Part shown: positions 15,921-25,790 of the stretch, in pieces
Position numbering within the stretch: the first letter of the stretch is position 1
Layout: each line of letters opens with the position of its first letter
Assembly (NCBI RefSeq): GCF_003058165.1
Contig: NZ_QBUC01000027.1
Location: 1-48,064, forward strand
DNA: 48,064 nucleotides
Source of the DNA: Paenisporosarcina sp. OV554
GTDB taxonomy: Bacteria; Bacillota; Bacilli; Bacillales_A; Planococcaceae
Direction: 5' to 3'
The notes under the pieces: generated by a model
The model's input: the letters and a program-made list of their open reading frames with translations, nothing else
The model's database searches: none
Told to the model about the DNA's origin: nothing
Position numbers and translations under genes: made by a program

Positions 15921-18900
15921 ATGCAAGTTAAAGAGATATTCAAAAAAGATATTTTCCGAAATATTAACGGCGTTGTCCAAGCTGGTCAGTTAGATCATGA
16001 CACAATCAAAAATGAACTAGAAGAATATGTTATGACAGAGGAAGTAACAGAGTATTTTCAGGAATTTTATGAAAACTATATAGCAGTTTATAAAAATCCA
16101 ACAAAAGACATTGGGGTATGGCTCAGTGGTTTCTTCGGATCTGGTAAATCTCACTTCTTGAAAATCTTATCTTACTTACTTGATGGCAAAGAAGTAGAGG
16201 GTAAGAAGCCATATGAATACTTTATAGAAAAAACAAATAATCAAAGACTACTATCTATGATGCAAGTAGTAGACGGCAAGAACTCTGACGCTCTCCTATT
16301 TAATATTGATTCTATGAGTTCGTCTGGGGCTTCTAGCAAAGAACGAATTGTAGAAGTGTTCTTGCGTGTTTTTAATCGCCATTTAGGCTATTCCGATACT
16401 TTATGGTTAGCAGACATGGAGCGACAGTTAGATGAAGAAGGTAAATATGAATCTTTTAAGGAAAAAGTACAACTTCTTTTTGAAACAAATTGGGAGGATT
16501 TTAGATTAAAAGCTGTTATACGTCGAATGAAGATTATTCAAGCACTTGTAGAAACGGGTTACGACGAGGAAACTGCAAACAGTTTTTTTGAAATCAGCAA
16601 AAATAATTTCAGTATGAATTCAGAGCAATTATCTAAGTTAATTGCTAATTATTGTCGAAACCGTGGTTCAGAGTATCGTCTTACATTTTTAGTAGATGAG
16701 GTAGGTCAATACATCGGAACAGATGTCAATTTAATGCTCAATTTACAGACAGTAGTGGAAGATGTTGGTGGAGCTACAAAGGGACAAGCATGGATTATTG
16801 TGACTTCGCAAGAAAAAATAAATGCAGTAGCAAATATTCATAATACAAATGACTTTTCAAAAATTCAAGGACGTTTTGCCACTCGTATAAACCTATCCAG
16901 TGCCAATACGGATGAAGTTATTAAGCGCCGTATCCTAGAAAAAACAGAATCGGCTGAAAAAACCTTGAAAATGCAATACGAACCAATTGAACAACTAGTA
17001 CGAAACCGCTTATCTTTTGACCAAAACTCTACACAGTTACGTTCAGGATATCGGACTGCAAGTGAGTTTGTAGCTCTGTATCCATTCATTCCTTACCAAG
17101 TAGATCTACTACAAAAGGTATTTAATAAAATCAGGATTCATGGTGAAGGCGGTACAAGTCTAGCGCATGGTGAGCGGTCCTTGCTAAAAGCGTTCCAAGA
17201 CGCGGCTAAGCTAAATTCAGAAGAACAAATTGGGAATTTAGTTACATTAGCTGAATTCTTTCCATCCATACGAAACTTCTTAGAGACATCAATTACAAGA
17301 ACAATCAGTCGTGCTGAAGATCGCTCTCGGAATAATGAAGGAATAACAAAAGAAGATATTGCTGTTTTGAAGGTACTTTATTTAATTAAAGGAATAGATG
17401 AGATAAAGGCAACTTCTAGAAATATTGCCACTCTTCTATTAGAGACGATTCATGACGATCAAAATGATACCCCAATTAAAGAATCATTAAATCGACTAGA
17501 ACAAGCGATGTTCATTGAGAAACATGCAGATGGTACGTATTCTTTCTTGTCAGATGAAGAACAAGAAATCAACAAAGAAATTAGAAGTGTAGAAATAAAT
17601 TCGACGAAGGTAAAAGAACAAATAGGGGATTTATTCTTTACTAAAATGTATACAAAAGCAAAATATGAGTACCGAAAAGATACTACACCTTTTGATTTTA
17701 ACAAGCGTTTTGATAACTATTCAAAGGGCAATATGACACATTCATTAACGATGCAGGTCTTTTCTATTTTTATGTCTGACATGGAAGCCGCTCTAAAAGC
17801 AAATTCTGGACAGCTGGTCATATGTTTAGATGAAGAACTTGTTGCCGAAGCAGAGGGAGCTATTAAGTATTCCGAACAAGTACAACGGTATGTCAACCTA
17901 AAGCGGAATAACAGTACAACTCAATCGCAGAATCGTATATATGATGCCAAACTAGCTGCAGTTGATGAGTTCGAACAAAAGGCTGACGAACTACTGAAAA
18001 AAGCATGTGAAAAGGCTAGTTTCTATATCCAAGGCCAAGTGCGCGACTTTAAAGGTTCTTTTGAGAATCAAATAAATAGCGCCTTCGATATGCTAATTGC
18101 TAACACTTATAAGTATCTGGATTATATGGATGACCCTATTTCCTTTAAAACTCATAAAGTAGAATGGAAGCGTCTTGCCGAACAAGGTATTACTAACGAT
18201 TTGTTAAATATGACCGGGAATCGCAATGCCTATAATGAACTAAAAGAGTATTTTGAAGAAGTAGCCCGGATGCATGAAAAACCATCATTAAAAACCATTA
18301 TCGAGAAGTACCATGCTATTCCATATGGCTGGAGTGAATATGATGTAATAGGTTTAGTACTGGCTCTCCTGAATGCTGGGAAGGTGAAGCTGCATATAGG
18401 AGAAGATCTATTTACGCCAACTCACTCGCAATTTTATGAAAGATTAACACGTATATCGGAACGAGAAAAAATTCGTGTCTTACCTGAAATTGAAGTCGAT
18501 CCCAAAATTCGTAAAGAATTTATCCCTATCATGCGTGGGTTCTTTGGTCTCTCTGATGTAGGTGAAACGTATCAAGAATTTGCGAATGCCATTGAGAGTG
18601 AACTGAAAGACAGGTTTCAGTCACCACTCGAGACTATTCGATTAAGACGACAAAATACACGCTTGCGCAATTACCCTTATCCGGGTGAGAGAGAGATCAC
18701 CACACTATCGATGGGAGTACAAAAGCTTTTACAAATCCGAGATCCAGAACAGATGGTAAAAGAATTCATTCAAGCTGAAGATGATATGGATGAGTGGTTC
18801 GGGATTTTGGAAAAACTTATTGGCTTTTATAATAAAACGCCGATTAACGTATTTGATGAAACGGTTGAAATAATTGAGAAATATCAGAGAGATTTAGCAC

Positions 18901-19496
18901 TTATCCAAAATACAGACGTACAGTTGATTAAAAAACAAATTACAGACATATTAACAAAGCAAGAACCTTATCTTGATATTCCTAGACTACCGCAATTAAC
19001 TGCCCAGCTAGAGAAAAAAATAAAAGAAGAAGTTAATGAACAAAGACAAGCTATTCAGGTACAAGTAAAGCAAATGGAAAATAAGTTAAATGAGTTAATA
19101 GATTATTATCAAAGCTTGCCATCTATTGTTAATTTTATTGAGACAGAGTACCATACATTCAATCAAATTAAAGTAAGAATTCTTACAGAAGATAGCATTG
19201 TGACAATTCGTGCGCTTTTACAACAATTAAATGAACTAGCAACACGTATTGAAAAAAGAGCAAAAGAACTGGAGGAAGAATTAAGAAAGCCACCAGTTAT
19301 TGGTCCAGATCCTGTTGTACCCCCTTTGATAATTAGAGAAAAGAAGCCTAAAGTGATTAAGGCAAATGACTTGCATCGTTTATTCTTCAATGGTCGAAAT
19401 AAAATTGAGACCCAGCAAGATTTAGATGATGCGATTAATCAACTACGTTCGACATTACTAAAAGAACTAAAAGATCACACATTGGAAATTGAATAA
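15921..19496 (+). CDS. brxC: BREX ATPase BrxC/PglY
   Basis: A 1191-aa product from ATG 15921 behind a GGGGGG-type ribosome binding site. Walker A is GFFGSGKS at residues 70-77, and a Walker B-like LVDEVGQYIG starts at 257. Family length (about 1100-1250 aa) and the opening KDIFRNINGVVQAGQLD match BrxC. This large ATPase is essential for BREX defence and methylation, and belongs to a class also named PglY in the Pgl system. Coiled-coil-rich segments lie at about 690-730 and 1040-1130, before the proline-rich tail PVIGPDPVVPPLIIREKKP. A terminator-like hairpin follows directly after the stop. Confidence 0.93.
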   Translation: MQVKEIFKKDIFRNINGVVQAGQLDHDTIKNELEEYVMTEEVTEYFQEFYENYIAVYKNPTKDIGVWLSGFFGSGKSHFLKILSYLLDGKEVEGKKPYEYFIEKTNNQRLLSMMQVVDGKNSDALLFNIDSMSSSGASSKERIVEVFLRVFNRHLGYSDTLWLADMERQLDEEGKYESFKEKVQLLFETNWEDFRLKAVIRRMKIIQALVETGYDEETANSFFEISKNNFSMNSEQLSKLIANYCRNRGSEYRLTFLVDEVGQYIGTDVNLMLNLQTVVEDVGGATKGQAWIIVTSQEKINAVANIHNTNDFSKIQGRFATRINLSSANTDEVIKRRILEKTESAEKTLKMQYEPIEQLVRNRLSFDQNSTQLRSGYRTASEFVALYPFIPYQVDLLQKVFNKIRIHGEGGTSLAHGERSLLKAFQDAAKLNSEEQIGNLVTLAEFFPSIRNFLETSITRTISRAEDRSRNNEGITKEDIAVLKVLYLIKGIDEIKATSRNIATLLLETIHDDQNDTPIKESLNRLEQAMFIEKHADGTYSFLSDEEQEINKEIRSVEINSTKVKEQIGDLFFTKMYTKAKYEYRKDTTPFDFNKRFDNYSKGNMTHSLTMQVFSIFMSDMEAALKANSGQLVICLDEELVAEAEGAIKYSEQVQRYVNLKRNNSTTQSQNRIYDAKLAAVDEFEQKADELLKKACEKASFYIQGQVRDFKGSFENQINSAFDMLIANTYKYLDYMDDPISFKTHKVEWKRLAEQGITNDLLNMTGNRNAYNELKEYFEEVARMHEKPSLKTIIEKYHAIPYGWSEYDVIGLVLALLNAGKVKLHIGEDLFTPTHSQFYERLTRISEREKIRVLPEIEVDPKIRKEFIPIMRGFFGLSDVGETYQEFANAIESELKDRFQSPLETIRLRRQNTRLRNYPYPGEREITTLSMGVQKLLQIRDPEQMVKEFIQAEDDMDEWFGILEKLIGFYNKTPINVFDETVEIIEKYQRDLALIQNTDVQLIKKQITDILTKQEPYLDIPRLPQLTAQLEKKIKEEVNEQRQAIQVQVKQMENKLNELIDYYQSLPSIVNFIETEYHTFNQIKVRILTEDSIVTIRALLQQLNELATRIEKRAKELEEELRKPPVIGPDPVVPPLIIREKKPKVIKANDLHRLFFNGRNKIETQQDLDDAINQLRSTLLKELKDHTLEIE

Positions 19497-19501
19497 ACAG
19501 A

Positions 19502-19527
19502 AGCGGGTCTTACCGACCTGCTTTTTG
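19502..19527 (+). terminator. Terminator-like hairpin between brxC and pglX
   Basis: AGCGGGTC (19502-19509) pairs with GACCTGCT (19515-19522) with one mismatch, and five T follow. It sits inside the BREX cluster, so it may be partial, lowering pglX relative to brxC. Confidence 0.6.
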
Positions 19528-19551
19528 TTTATATAGAGGGAGTAAAGAAAA

Positions 19552-22500
19552 ATGAACAAAACAGAACTAAAAAACTTTGCCGTTTATGCTCGTAGAGACT
19601 TGCTTGAAAAAGTAGCCTTACGGGCGAAAATTTTTGGGATTGATGAGAATAACGTTTTAACAATTGAAGAACAGTTTGGACAACTTGTCATCAATGGAAA
19701 TATATATCCCCTCTCAATGAAGGAATCTTTTCAATCATTAGCAAACCAAATGAAATCTATAGGTTATGACCAACTCATCGAAGAAGCGGCTTATACTTGG
19801 TTTAACCGTATTATTGCTATACGCTTTATGGAAGTGAACGACTATCTTCCAGAGCATGTAAACATTTTATCAAGCAGTACAGGGAAAATTGAACCTGATA
19901 TACTAACACAATTTGAGACAATGGATTTATGTATTGATGTTGCTGAAGTTAAATCTCTAGTTAGACAAGGAAAAACAGAGCAGGCATACCGTAAGTTATT
20001 TATTGATCAATGTAATGCACTGCATAAAATATTGCCGTTTCTGTTCGAGCAGATTAATGATTATACAGAACTATTGTTACCAGATTTCTTGCTAGATAGT
20101 GAATCTGTTATAAGCCAATTAATTAAGAATGTTTCTAGAAACAATTTTCATAACATAGAAGAGGATAAAAACAACGTAGAAATATTAGGTTGGCTATATC
20201 AATATTATATGACAGAAAAAAAGGAGAAAGTTGGTGGATTAAAGAATTACGTTGTTAAAAAAGAAGATCTACCAGTTGTTACACAGTTGTTTACCCCAAA
20301 ATGGATTGTTCAATATATGATTCAAAACTCACTTGGAAAGCTATACGACGAAAAATATCCAAATAATAAATTATCAACAAATTGGAAATATTATCTGAAG
20401 TCTTCTTACGATGAAAAGGTATTTCCTGAATTTGACTCTTTGGAAGAACTCAAAGTTATTGACCCTGCTTGTGGTTCCGGACATATTTTACTGTATGCAT
20501 TTGACCTGCTTTACGAAATGTATGAAGAAGCTGGTTATCCATCAAGAGAAATACCAAAATTAATATTGGAAAATAATCTTTATGGTTTAGATATTGACAA
20601 GCGCGCTCAACAAATAGCTAACTTCGCTTTGGTGATGAAAGTTTTAGAAAAGCAACCTAGATTTTTTAAAAAAAATCATAAACAAAGTTTAAATGTAATT
20701 GAAATCGTAGATACAGATTACTCTCTTCCTAATGAAGCAATTGAATTCTTCACTAAAGATAACAATGAAAAAGAGATAATAAAAGAACTTCAAAAAATAT
20801 TCGAGAATGGTAAACAATTTGGATCTTTGCTAGATATTGATTATTTAGAATATAAAGAGTTGATTGAACGAATTCTAAACTTTGATGGTGAAAAGGCCGA
20901 TTTATTAGAACAAACATATATATATGAATTGAAAGATAAACTCTTACCTTTACTAAAGCAAGCGCAATTATTATCACAAAGGTACGATGTCGTATGTACA
21001 AATCCACCTTATCATAATAAATACAATAAGATTTTAAAAGATTTTATGTCTACGGAAAAGTATAAAAACTATAAGTCAGACTTGTACTCAGCATTTATCT
21101 TTCGTGCTACACAAATGACTAAAAAAGATGGATATGCAGCACTTATGACTCCATTTACTTGGATGTTTATTTCTTCACATGAAAAATTACGTAACTTTAT
21201 TATTAAAGAGCTTAGCATTGCAAGTTTGATTCAATTAGAATACTCGGCATTTGAAGATGCGACAGTACCAATTTGTACATTTGTAATTCAAAAACAAACT
21301 GAATTTCCCATTGGAGAATACATTAAGTTATCGAGTTTTAAAGGGGATCAAGCAATAAAAGTCAGAGAAGCAGTTGAAAGAGCAGTTGATTACCGTTACT
21401 CATTTGATAGCAAGGATTTTAATGCAATTTCTGGCTCACCCATTGCTTACTGGACTACAAAACAAGTAAGACATATTTTTGAAAATTATCCGAATTTAGA
21501 ACAATTGTCTGAACCGAAAAGTGGGTTATCAACAACTGATAATAATAGATTTATTAGATATTGGTTTGAAGTCGATAACAGTAATATTGGGTATAAATGT
21601 GCAAATTTAACCGAAGCATCTAATACAAAGAAACGATGGTTTCCATTTAATAAAGGTGGAGGTTATAGAAAATGGAATGGTAATGAAATATATGTAGTGA
21701 ATTGGTACAAAGATGGTGAAGAAATTAAAGAAAATGCAAAAGGGGCATCCGGGGGGAGAATAGTTAATCCAGAATATTATTTTTTAGAAGGTATTACTTG
21801 GTCAAAAATAAGTAGTGGTAATTTATCAGTAAGATTTAGTGGAGAAGGGTTTATATTTAGTGATGCTGGTATGAAATTATTTGCAGAAACTGATAATCTA
21901 TATTACTTTTTAGCAATTCTTAACTCAGCAATTACTAGTACTATGATTGCACAAATATCTTCTACGATGAATTTTGAAAAAGGAAATATCTCAAGAATTC
22001 CTGTAATATTAGCAGAAAATGATTATAAGTTAATTGTTAATATTTCTCAAGAAAATGTAAAAATTTCAAAAAAAGATTGGGATTATTTCGAGATTTCTTG
22101 GGATTTTACAATACATCCATTTTTAATGTTTAGAGAAAAGAACGTTCTACTTTCTGAGATTTTTAACTATTGGTTAGAACATGCAGAATCACAACATGCC
22201 CAATTAAAAAATAATGAGGAAAAGTTAAACCACGTTTTGATTAATTTATATGATTTACAAGACGAGCTTTCATCTATAGTTACTGAAGATGAAATTACTA
22301 TTCGTAAAGCTAATCAAATTCGTGATTCAAAATCTTTTCTATCTTACTTTATCGGTTGCGTTATGGGTCGTTATTCTTCTGATAATGATGGACTAGTCTT
22401 TGCAGGTGGTGATTGGGATGATTCTAAATATAAATTATTTCAACCTAATAAGTTTGGTTTAATCCAATTAACAGACGAACATTATTTTGATAATGACATT

Positions 22501-23037
22501 ATTGAGCGATTACGTGAATTTTTATCCATAACATTCGGTGCGAAAACTGTTGAGGAAAATTTACAATGGCTTGCTGAATCTCTAGAATTAAAACGTAATG
22601 AAACAGCAGAAGAGCGTTTACGTCGCTATTTCTTGGACGAGTTCTTTAAAGACCATTGCCAAGTCTATCAAAAGCGGCCGATTTATTGGCTTGTTGATTC
22701 TGGTAAACAAAAGGGATTACGCACACTTATTTACATGCACCGCTACCAACCAGATACAATGGCGACGATACGTTTTGAACACCTTCAGGAAATCCAAGCT
22801 AAGTATAATAATGAAATTGCAGCGGTTGAATTGCGTATTGTGAATCCAAATTTAAGTGCAACTGAGACACGTGATCTTGAAAAGCAGAAAACTGCTTTCC
22901 ATAAGCGTATAGAAGAACTACTTGAGTTTGATAAGAATCTTGCTGAATATGCGAATGAACAGATAGCATTAGACTTGGATAATGGTGTAAAAGTGAATTA
23001 CGAGAAATTTGATAAAGTGTTGGCAAAGATCAAGTAA
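19552..23037 (+). CDS. pglX: BREX adenine-specific DNA methyltransferase PglX
   Basis: An 1161-aa product from ATG 19552 with GGGAG 9 bases upstream. Methyltransferase motif I (SAM binding) is DPACGSGHILL at residue 304, and catalytic motif IV is NPPY at 484-487, the N6-adenine type. Length is as in PglX (about 1150-1250). In BREX this enzyme marks host DNA at a non-palindromic site so that phage DNA can be told from self. The middle region (about 650-800) with KRWFPFNKGG and VNWYKDGEEI is the usual target-recognition part. It stands between hairpin terminators on both sides. The base composition is AT-rich compared with neighbours around 20-22.3 kb, which hints at replacement of the recognition half. 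Confidence 0.93.
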   Translation: MNKTELKNFAVYARRDLLEKVALRAKIFGIDENNVLTIEEQFGQLVINGNIYPLSMKESFQSLANQMKSIGYDQLIEEAAYTWFNRIIAIRFMEVNDYLPEHVNILSSSTGKIEPDILTQFETMDLCIDVAEVKSLVRQGKTEQAYRKLFIDQCNALHKILPFLFEQINDYTELLLPDFLLDSESVISQLIKNVSRNNFHNIEEDKNNVEILGWLYQYYMTEKKEKVGGLKNYVVKKEDLPVVTQLFTPKWIVQYMIQNSLGKLYDEKYPNNKLSTNWKYYLKSSYDEKVFPEFDSLEELKVIDPACGSGHILLYAFDLLYEMYEEAGYPSREIPKLILENNLYGLDIDKRAQQIANFALVMKVLEKQPRFFKKNHKQSLNVIEIVDTDYSLPNEAIEFFTKDNNEKEIIKELQKIFENGKQFGSLLDIDYLEYKELIERILNFDGEKADLLEQTYIYELKDKLLPLLKQAQLLSQRYDVVCTNPPYHNKYNKILKDFMSTEKYKNYKSDLYSAFIFRATQMTKKDGYAALMTPFTWMFISSHEKLRNFIIKELSIASLIQLEYSAFEDATVPICTFVIQKQTEFPIGEYIKLSSFKGDQAIKVREAVERAVDYRYSFDSKDFNAISGSPIAYWTTKQVRHIFENYPNLEQLSEPKSGLSTTDNNRFIRYWFEVDNSNIGYKCANLTEASNTKKRWFPFNKGGGYRKWNGNEIYVVNWYKDGEEIKENAKGASGGRIVNPEYYFLEGITWSKISSGNLSVRFSGEGFIFSDAGMKLFAETDNLYYFLAILNSAITSTMIAQISSTMNFEKGNISRIPVILAENDYKLIVNISQENVKISKKDWDYFEISWDFTIHPFLMFREKNVLLSEIFNYWLEHAESQHAQLKNNEEKLNHVLINLYDLQDELSSIVTEDEITIRKANQIRDSKSFLSYFIGCVMGRYSSDNDGLVFAGGDWDDSKYKLFQPNKFGLIQLTDEHYFDNDIIERLREFLSITFGAKTVEENLQWLAESLELKRNETAEERLRRYFLDEFFKDHCQVYQKRPIYWLVDSGKQKGLRTLIYMHRYQPDTMATIRFEHLQEIQAKYNNEIAAVELRIVNPNLSATETRDLEKQKTAFHKRIEELLEFDKNLAEYANEQIALDLDNGVKVNYEKFDKVLAKIK

Positions 23038-23083
23038 TAGATATATATATAATGTTTTATTAACTTTATATCAAATAAGAAGT

Positions 23084-23129
23084 ACCCACCGATGCGGTTT
23101 TTCGATACAGATTACGGTGGGTCTTTTTT
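23084..23129 (+). terminator. Intrinsic terminator between pglX and pglZ
   Basis: ACCCACCG (23084-23091) pairs perfectly with CGGTGGGT (23115-23122), followed by CTTTTTTG. This is a full terminator signature within the cluster. About 90 bases remain before pglZ, enough for a separate promoter; a possible -10 is TAAAAT near 23158. Confidence 0.75.
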
Positions 23130-23219
23130 GATTACTCGGCAAAACACTTTAGATTTGGTAAAATGTAGATATCATTAATATCGAATAATTTATAGAGAGT
23201 AGCCAACTGAGGTGTAAAA

Positions 23220-25727
23220 ATGGATGCTATAGAAATGGTTCTCGAACGGATTCGTGAAGAAAAAAATAAGAAAGAACGCGCAGTTGTTTTTTGGTATGAC
23301 TCTTCTGGACAAGAAACTTTAGCGTCTTTAGAGAAATCATTAGCCGAAGAACAAGTAATTGTACGCGAGTTAACCGATAATAACTTTTTTAAGATGAAAA
23401 TTGAAATAGAGATAGAACATCCAGATGAGTCATATTTGTTGTATGCTCCATTTTCAAGGCCATCAGATGAAGAAAACTTTTTATTAGATATCCTTTTGTA
23501 TGGAACGGAATTCAAGGCTGACCAGATCGCCATATGGGCAGAACAGTTAACCGTAAAAGATGTTATTTTACGTTCTATCGTTAATCGTTATCCGAACTTT
23601 TTTAATAGTAAGGAACGGAGAGAGAAGCTAAAGAAAGTAATCTCTCATTCTCCAAAAGAAGAAGAGATTGAATACGGAATTCTTGCGGTGCTAACAAACG
23701 CTCCTGTGGCGAATATTTCTCTTGTTACAAAACATTTATTGCTTTCAGGCCTCGAAGAAAACAGTAATGACGTTTATAAAAAAATAAATAAATTATTCTC
23801 CACTAATCGCATGTGGGAATTGTTAGGGCAGTATTTTGGGTTGCGTCTATCAGAAGAACAGCGGAAATTACGATATCTAATTGAACACCTGCTGTATTCT
23901 CACTTTTCTAGAGACTCAACACTTGAGATTAAATCATTAGGTGATAAGTATCCTACTTTCCGTGCAAATATTTGTGCATTGTTTATTGATGACTGGTTTC
24001 GTAGTAAGACAGATGAAGTTGAAATACTAGAGACCTACATAAAAGAAATGGAAAATGAAATTAATCTCCGCTATCACTTACAGGAAAAGTCTGTAGTACA
24101 GTTTGACAAAGTGTTCACATTTCCAATAATTGACCTACTACTTATTGAAAAGCTGACTGAGGAATTACAGCATAAGACAACTGATTTGGTAGCTTCGAAG
24201 GAAAGAATTTCCTTACGTTTAAGTACTTACTGGGGAAGCAAACCTAAAATAGCCGGACTTTATCGTACACTATTCGAAGCAGTTCGCTTAACTGAATACA
24301 AGACATATTTAAACCAATATGATACCCGTCAGGAGTTATACGATCAATATGCTACGAATCTTTATTTAATTGATCAATCCTATCGTCGTTTTATGCATTC
24401 TTATACTGGACTTGAACAAAGAGAACTTATGGAGCCATTAGCTGAACTCCTTACTAATTGGTATGAGAATATTTATTTACGAAAGTTAGCTGATGAAACT
24501 AATTTTATTCTTTCGAATGTCCAACATTCAAAAGTCCCTATGCAAAAGGGATTCTTTAAGAATACGATTCAGCCGATTTTAGAGAAGGAGTCGACTAGAG
24601 TATTCGTAATAATTTCGGACGCACTCCGCTATGAGGTTGGAAATGAACTTACAGAGAGGTTAAACGGACGGATTAATGGAGAAGCAAGTGTATCCTCTAT
24701 GCTAGCGAGCTTACCAACGTATACACAGTTAGGCATGTCCTCTTTACTTCCACATCGTACTTTGACTGTAGCTGAAAACAAAGTAGTCTATGCCGATGGA
24801 GAACCTACAAACGGAATTGCTAACCGAACGAAAATTTTACAAAAAGCCCATCCTGATGCGGTAGCTTACCGTTTAGACGAATTTTCTGATTGGTCCCGCT
24901 TAGTGTCTGAAGAAAAATTTAAAGGTAAACGTCTTGTTTATCTTTATCATGATGTAATTGATGCTACTGGGGACTCGAGAAAATCGGAGCGTGAAACATA
25001 CTCCGCTGCTGAAAAAGCGATAACTGACTTAGAATTAGCCGTTGATCGTTTGTCACGATTACAGGCAAAAAGGATCTTAATAACAGCTGATCACGGATTC
25101 TTATTCCAATATCCGAAAGTAGAAGCTGATGTAAAGATTGAAGCAGTAAAAGGGACAGTTATCGATAGTAATCGTCGATTTGCGATTGGTAAAGAACTTC
25201 AGGTTCCAGATGGAGCGGTCAAGTTAAATGAAGGTCAATCACCATTAATTGATACAGAAGTCGTAATAGCAAAAGGACTTAACCGTTTTATAGGTGGCGG
25301 TGGATTACAATTCATTCATGGAGGCGCGATGCCTCAAGAGGTTATTGTCCCGCTTATTGATTATCGCCGTACTGAGCGTGCTGAATTAGTGGATATTAGT
25401 GTAGCTATGTTAGACAAGGTAATTACGAATTATCGTATTCCTGTTACTTTTTATCAAGAAGAAAGTATTTCAAGTGATTACTTACCTCGTCAAATCAAAG
25501 CGGCTTTTTATATAGAAAATGAACGTGTTTCGAACGAAGGTGTCTTTACATTTAACTTAACAGGAGAAAACCATCAGCGGTCGGAGCAACTAATCTTTAC
25601 ACTATCAGAAACATATTACTTAATGGGTCAAGTATGTACCTTGAAAATAGAAACCGTATTGGATAAGAAAAATGAGTTTTATAAAGAAGAAATATTTACA
25701 ATTCGTATGTATGAAGCATTGTACTAA
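23220..25727 (+). CDS. pglZ: BREX phosphatase-fold protein PglZ
   Basis: An 835-aa product from ATG 23220 with GAGGTG just upstream. The alkaline phosphatase superfamily domain lies in the second half: VIISDALRYEVGNEL with metal-binding Asp467, and ITADHGFLFQ with Asp624-His625. The GGGGLQFIHGGAMPQEVIVPLI-type stretch near residue 695-715 is characteristic of PglZ. Family length is about 800-900. PglZ is a core BREX component, needed together with PglX for methylation and defence; it has been reported to have nuclease or phosphodiesterase activity in some systems. It is the usual fifth gene of the set. Confidence 0.93.
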   Translation: MDAIEMVLERIREEKNKKERAVVFWYDSSGQETLASLEKSLAEEQVIVRELTDNNFFKMKIEIEIEHPDESYLLYAPFSRPSDEENFLLDILLYGTEFKADQIAIWAEQLTVKDVILRSIVNRYPNFFNSKERREKLKKVISHSPKEEEIEYGILAVLTNAPVANISLVTKHLLLSGLEENSNDVYKKINKLFSTNRMWELLGQYFGLRLSEEQRKLRYLIEHLLYSHFSRDSTLEIKSLGDKYPTFRANICALFIDDWFRSKTDEVEILETYIKEMENEINLRYHLQEKSVVQFDKVFTFPIIDLLLIEKLTEELQHKTTDLVASKERISLRLSTYWGSKPKIAGLYRTLFEAVRLTEYKTYLNQYDTRQELYDQYATNLYLIDQSYRRFMHSYTGLEQRELMEPLAELLTNWYENIYLRKLADETNFILSNVQHSKVPMQKGFFKNTIQPILEKESTRVFVIISDALRYEVGNELTERLNGRINGEASVSSMLASLPTYTQLGMSSLLPHRTLTVAENKVVYADGEPTNGIANRTKILQKAHPDAVAYRLDEFSDWSRLVSEEKFKGKRLVYLYHDVIDATGDSRKSERETYSAAEKAITDLELAVDRLSRLQAKRILITADHGFLFQYPKVEADVKIEAVKGTVIDSNRRFAIGKELQVPDGAVKLNEGQSPLIDTEVVIAKGLNRFIGGGGLQFIHGGAMPQEVIVPLIDYRRTERAELVDISVAMLDKVITNYRIPVTFYQEESISSDYLPRQIKAAFYIENERVSNEGVFTFNLTGENHQRSEQLIFTLSETYYLMGQVCTLKIETVLDKKNEFYKEEIFTIRMYEALY

Positions 25728-25734
25728 TGGATTG

Positions 25735-25769
25735 AAACCTGCCTTGTTAACAAGCTTGGCAGGTTTTTT
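25735..25769 (+). terminator. Intrinsic terminator between pglZ and the helicase gene
   Basis: AAACCTGCC pairs with GGCAGGTTT (25758-25766), with an inner palindrome CTTGTTAACAAG, and T follows. It lies directly after pglZ, only 25 bases before the helicase start codon. Confidence 0.75.
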
Positions 25770-25790
25770 AGGATATAGGGGGCTTTAAAG

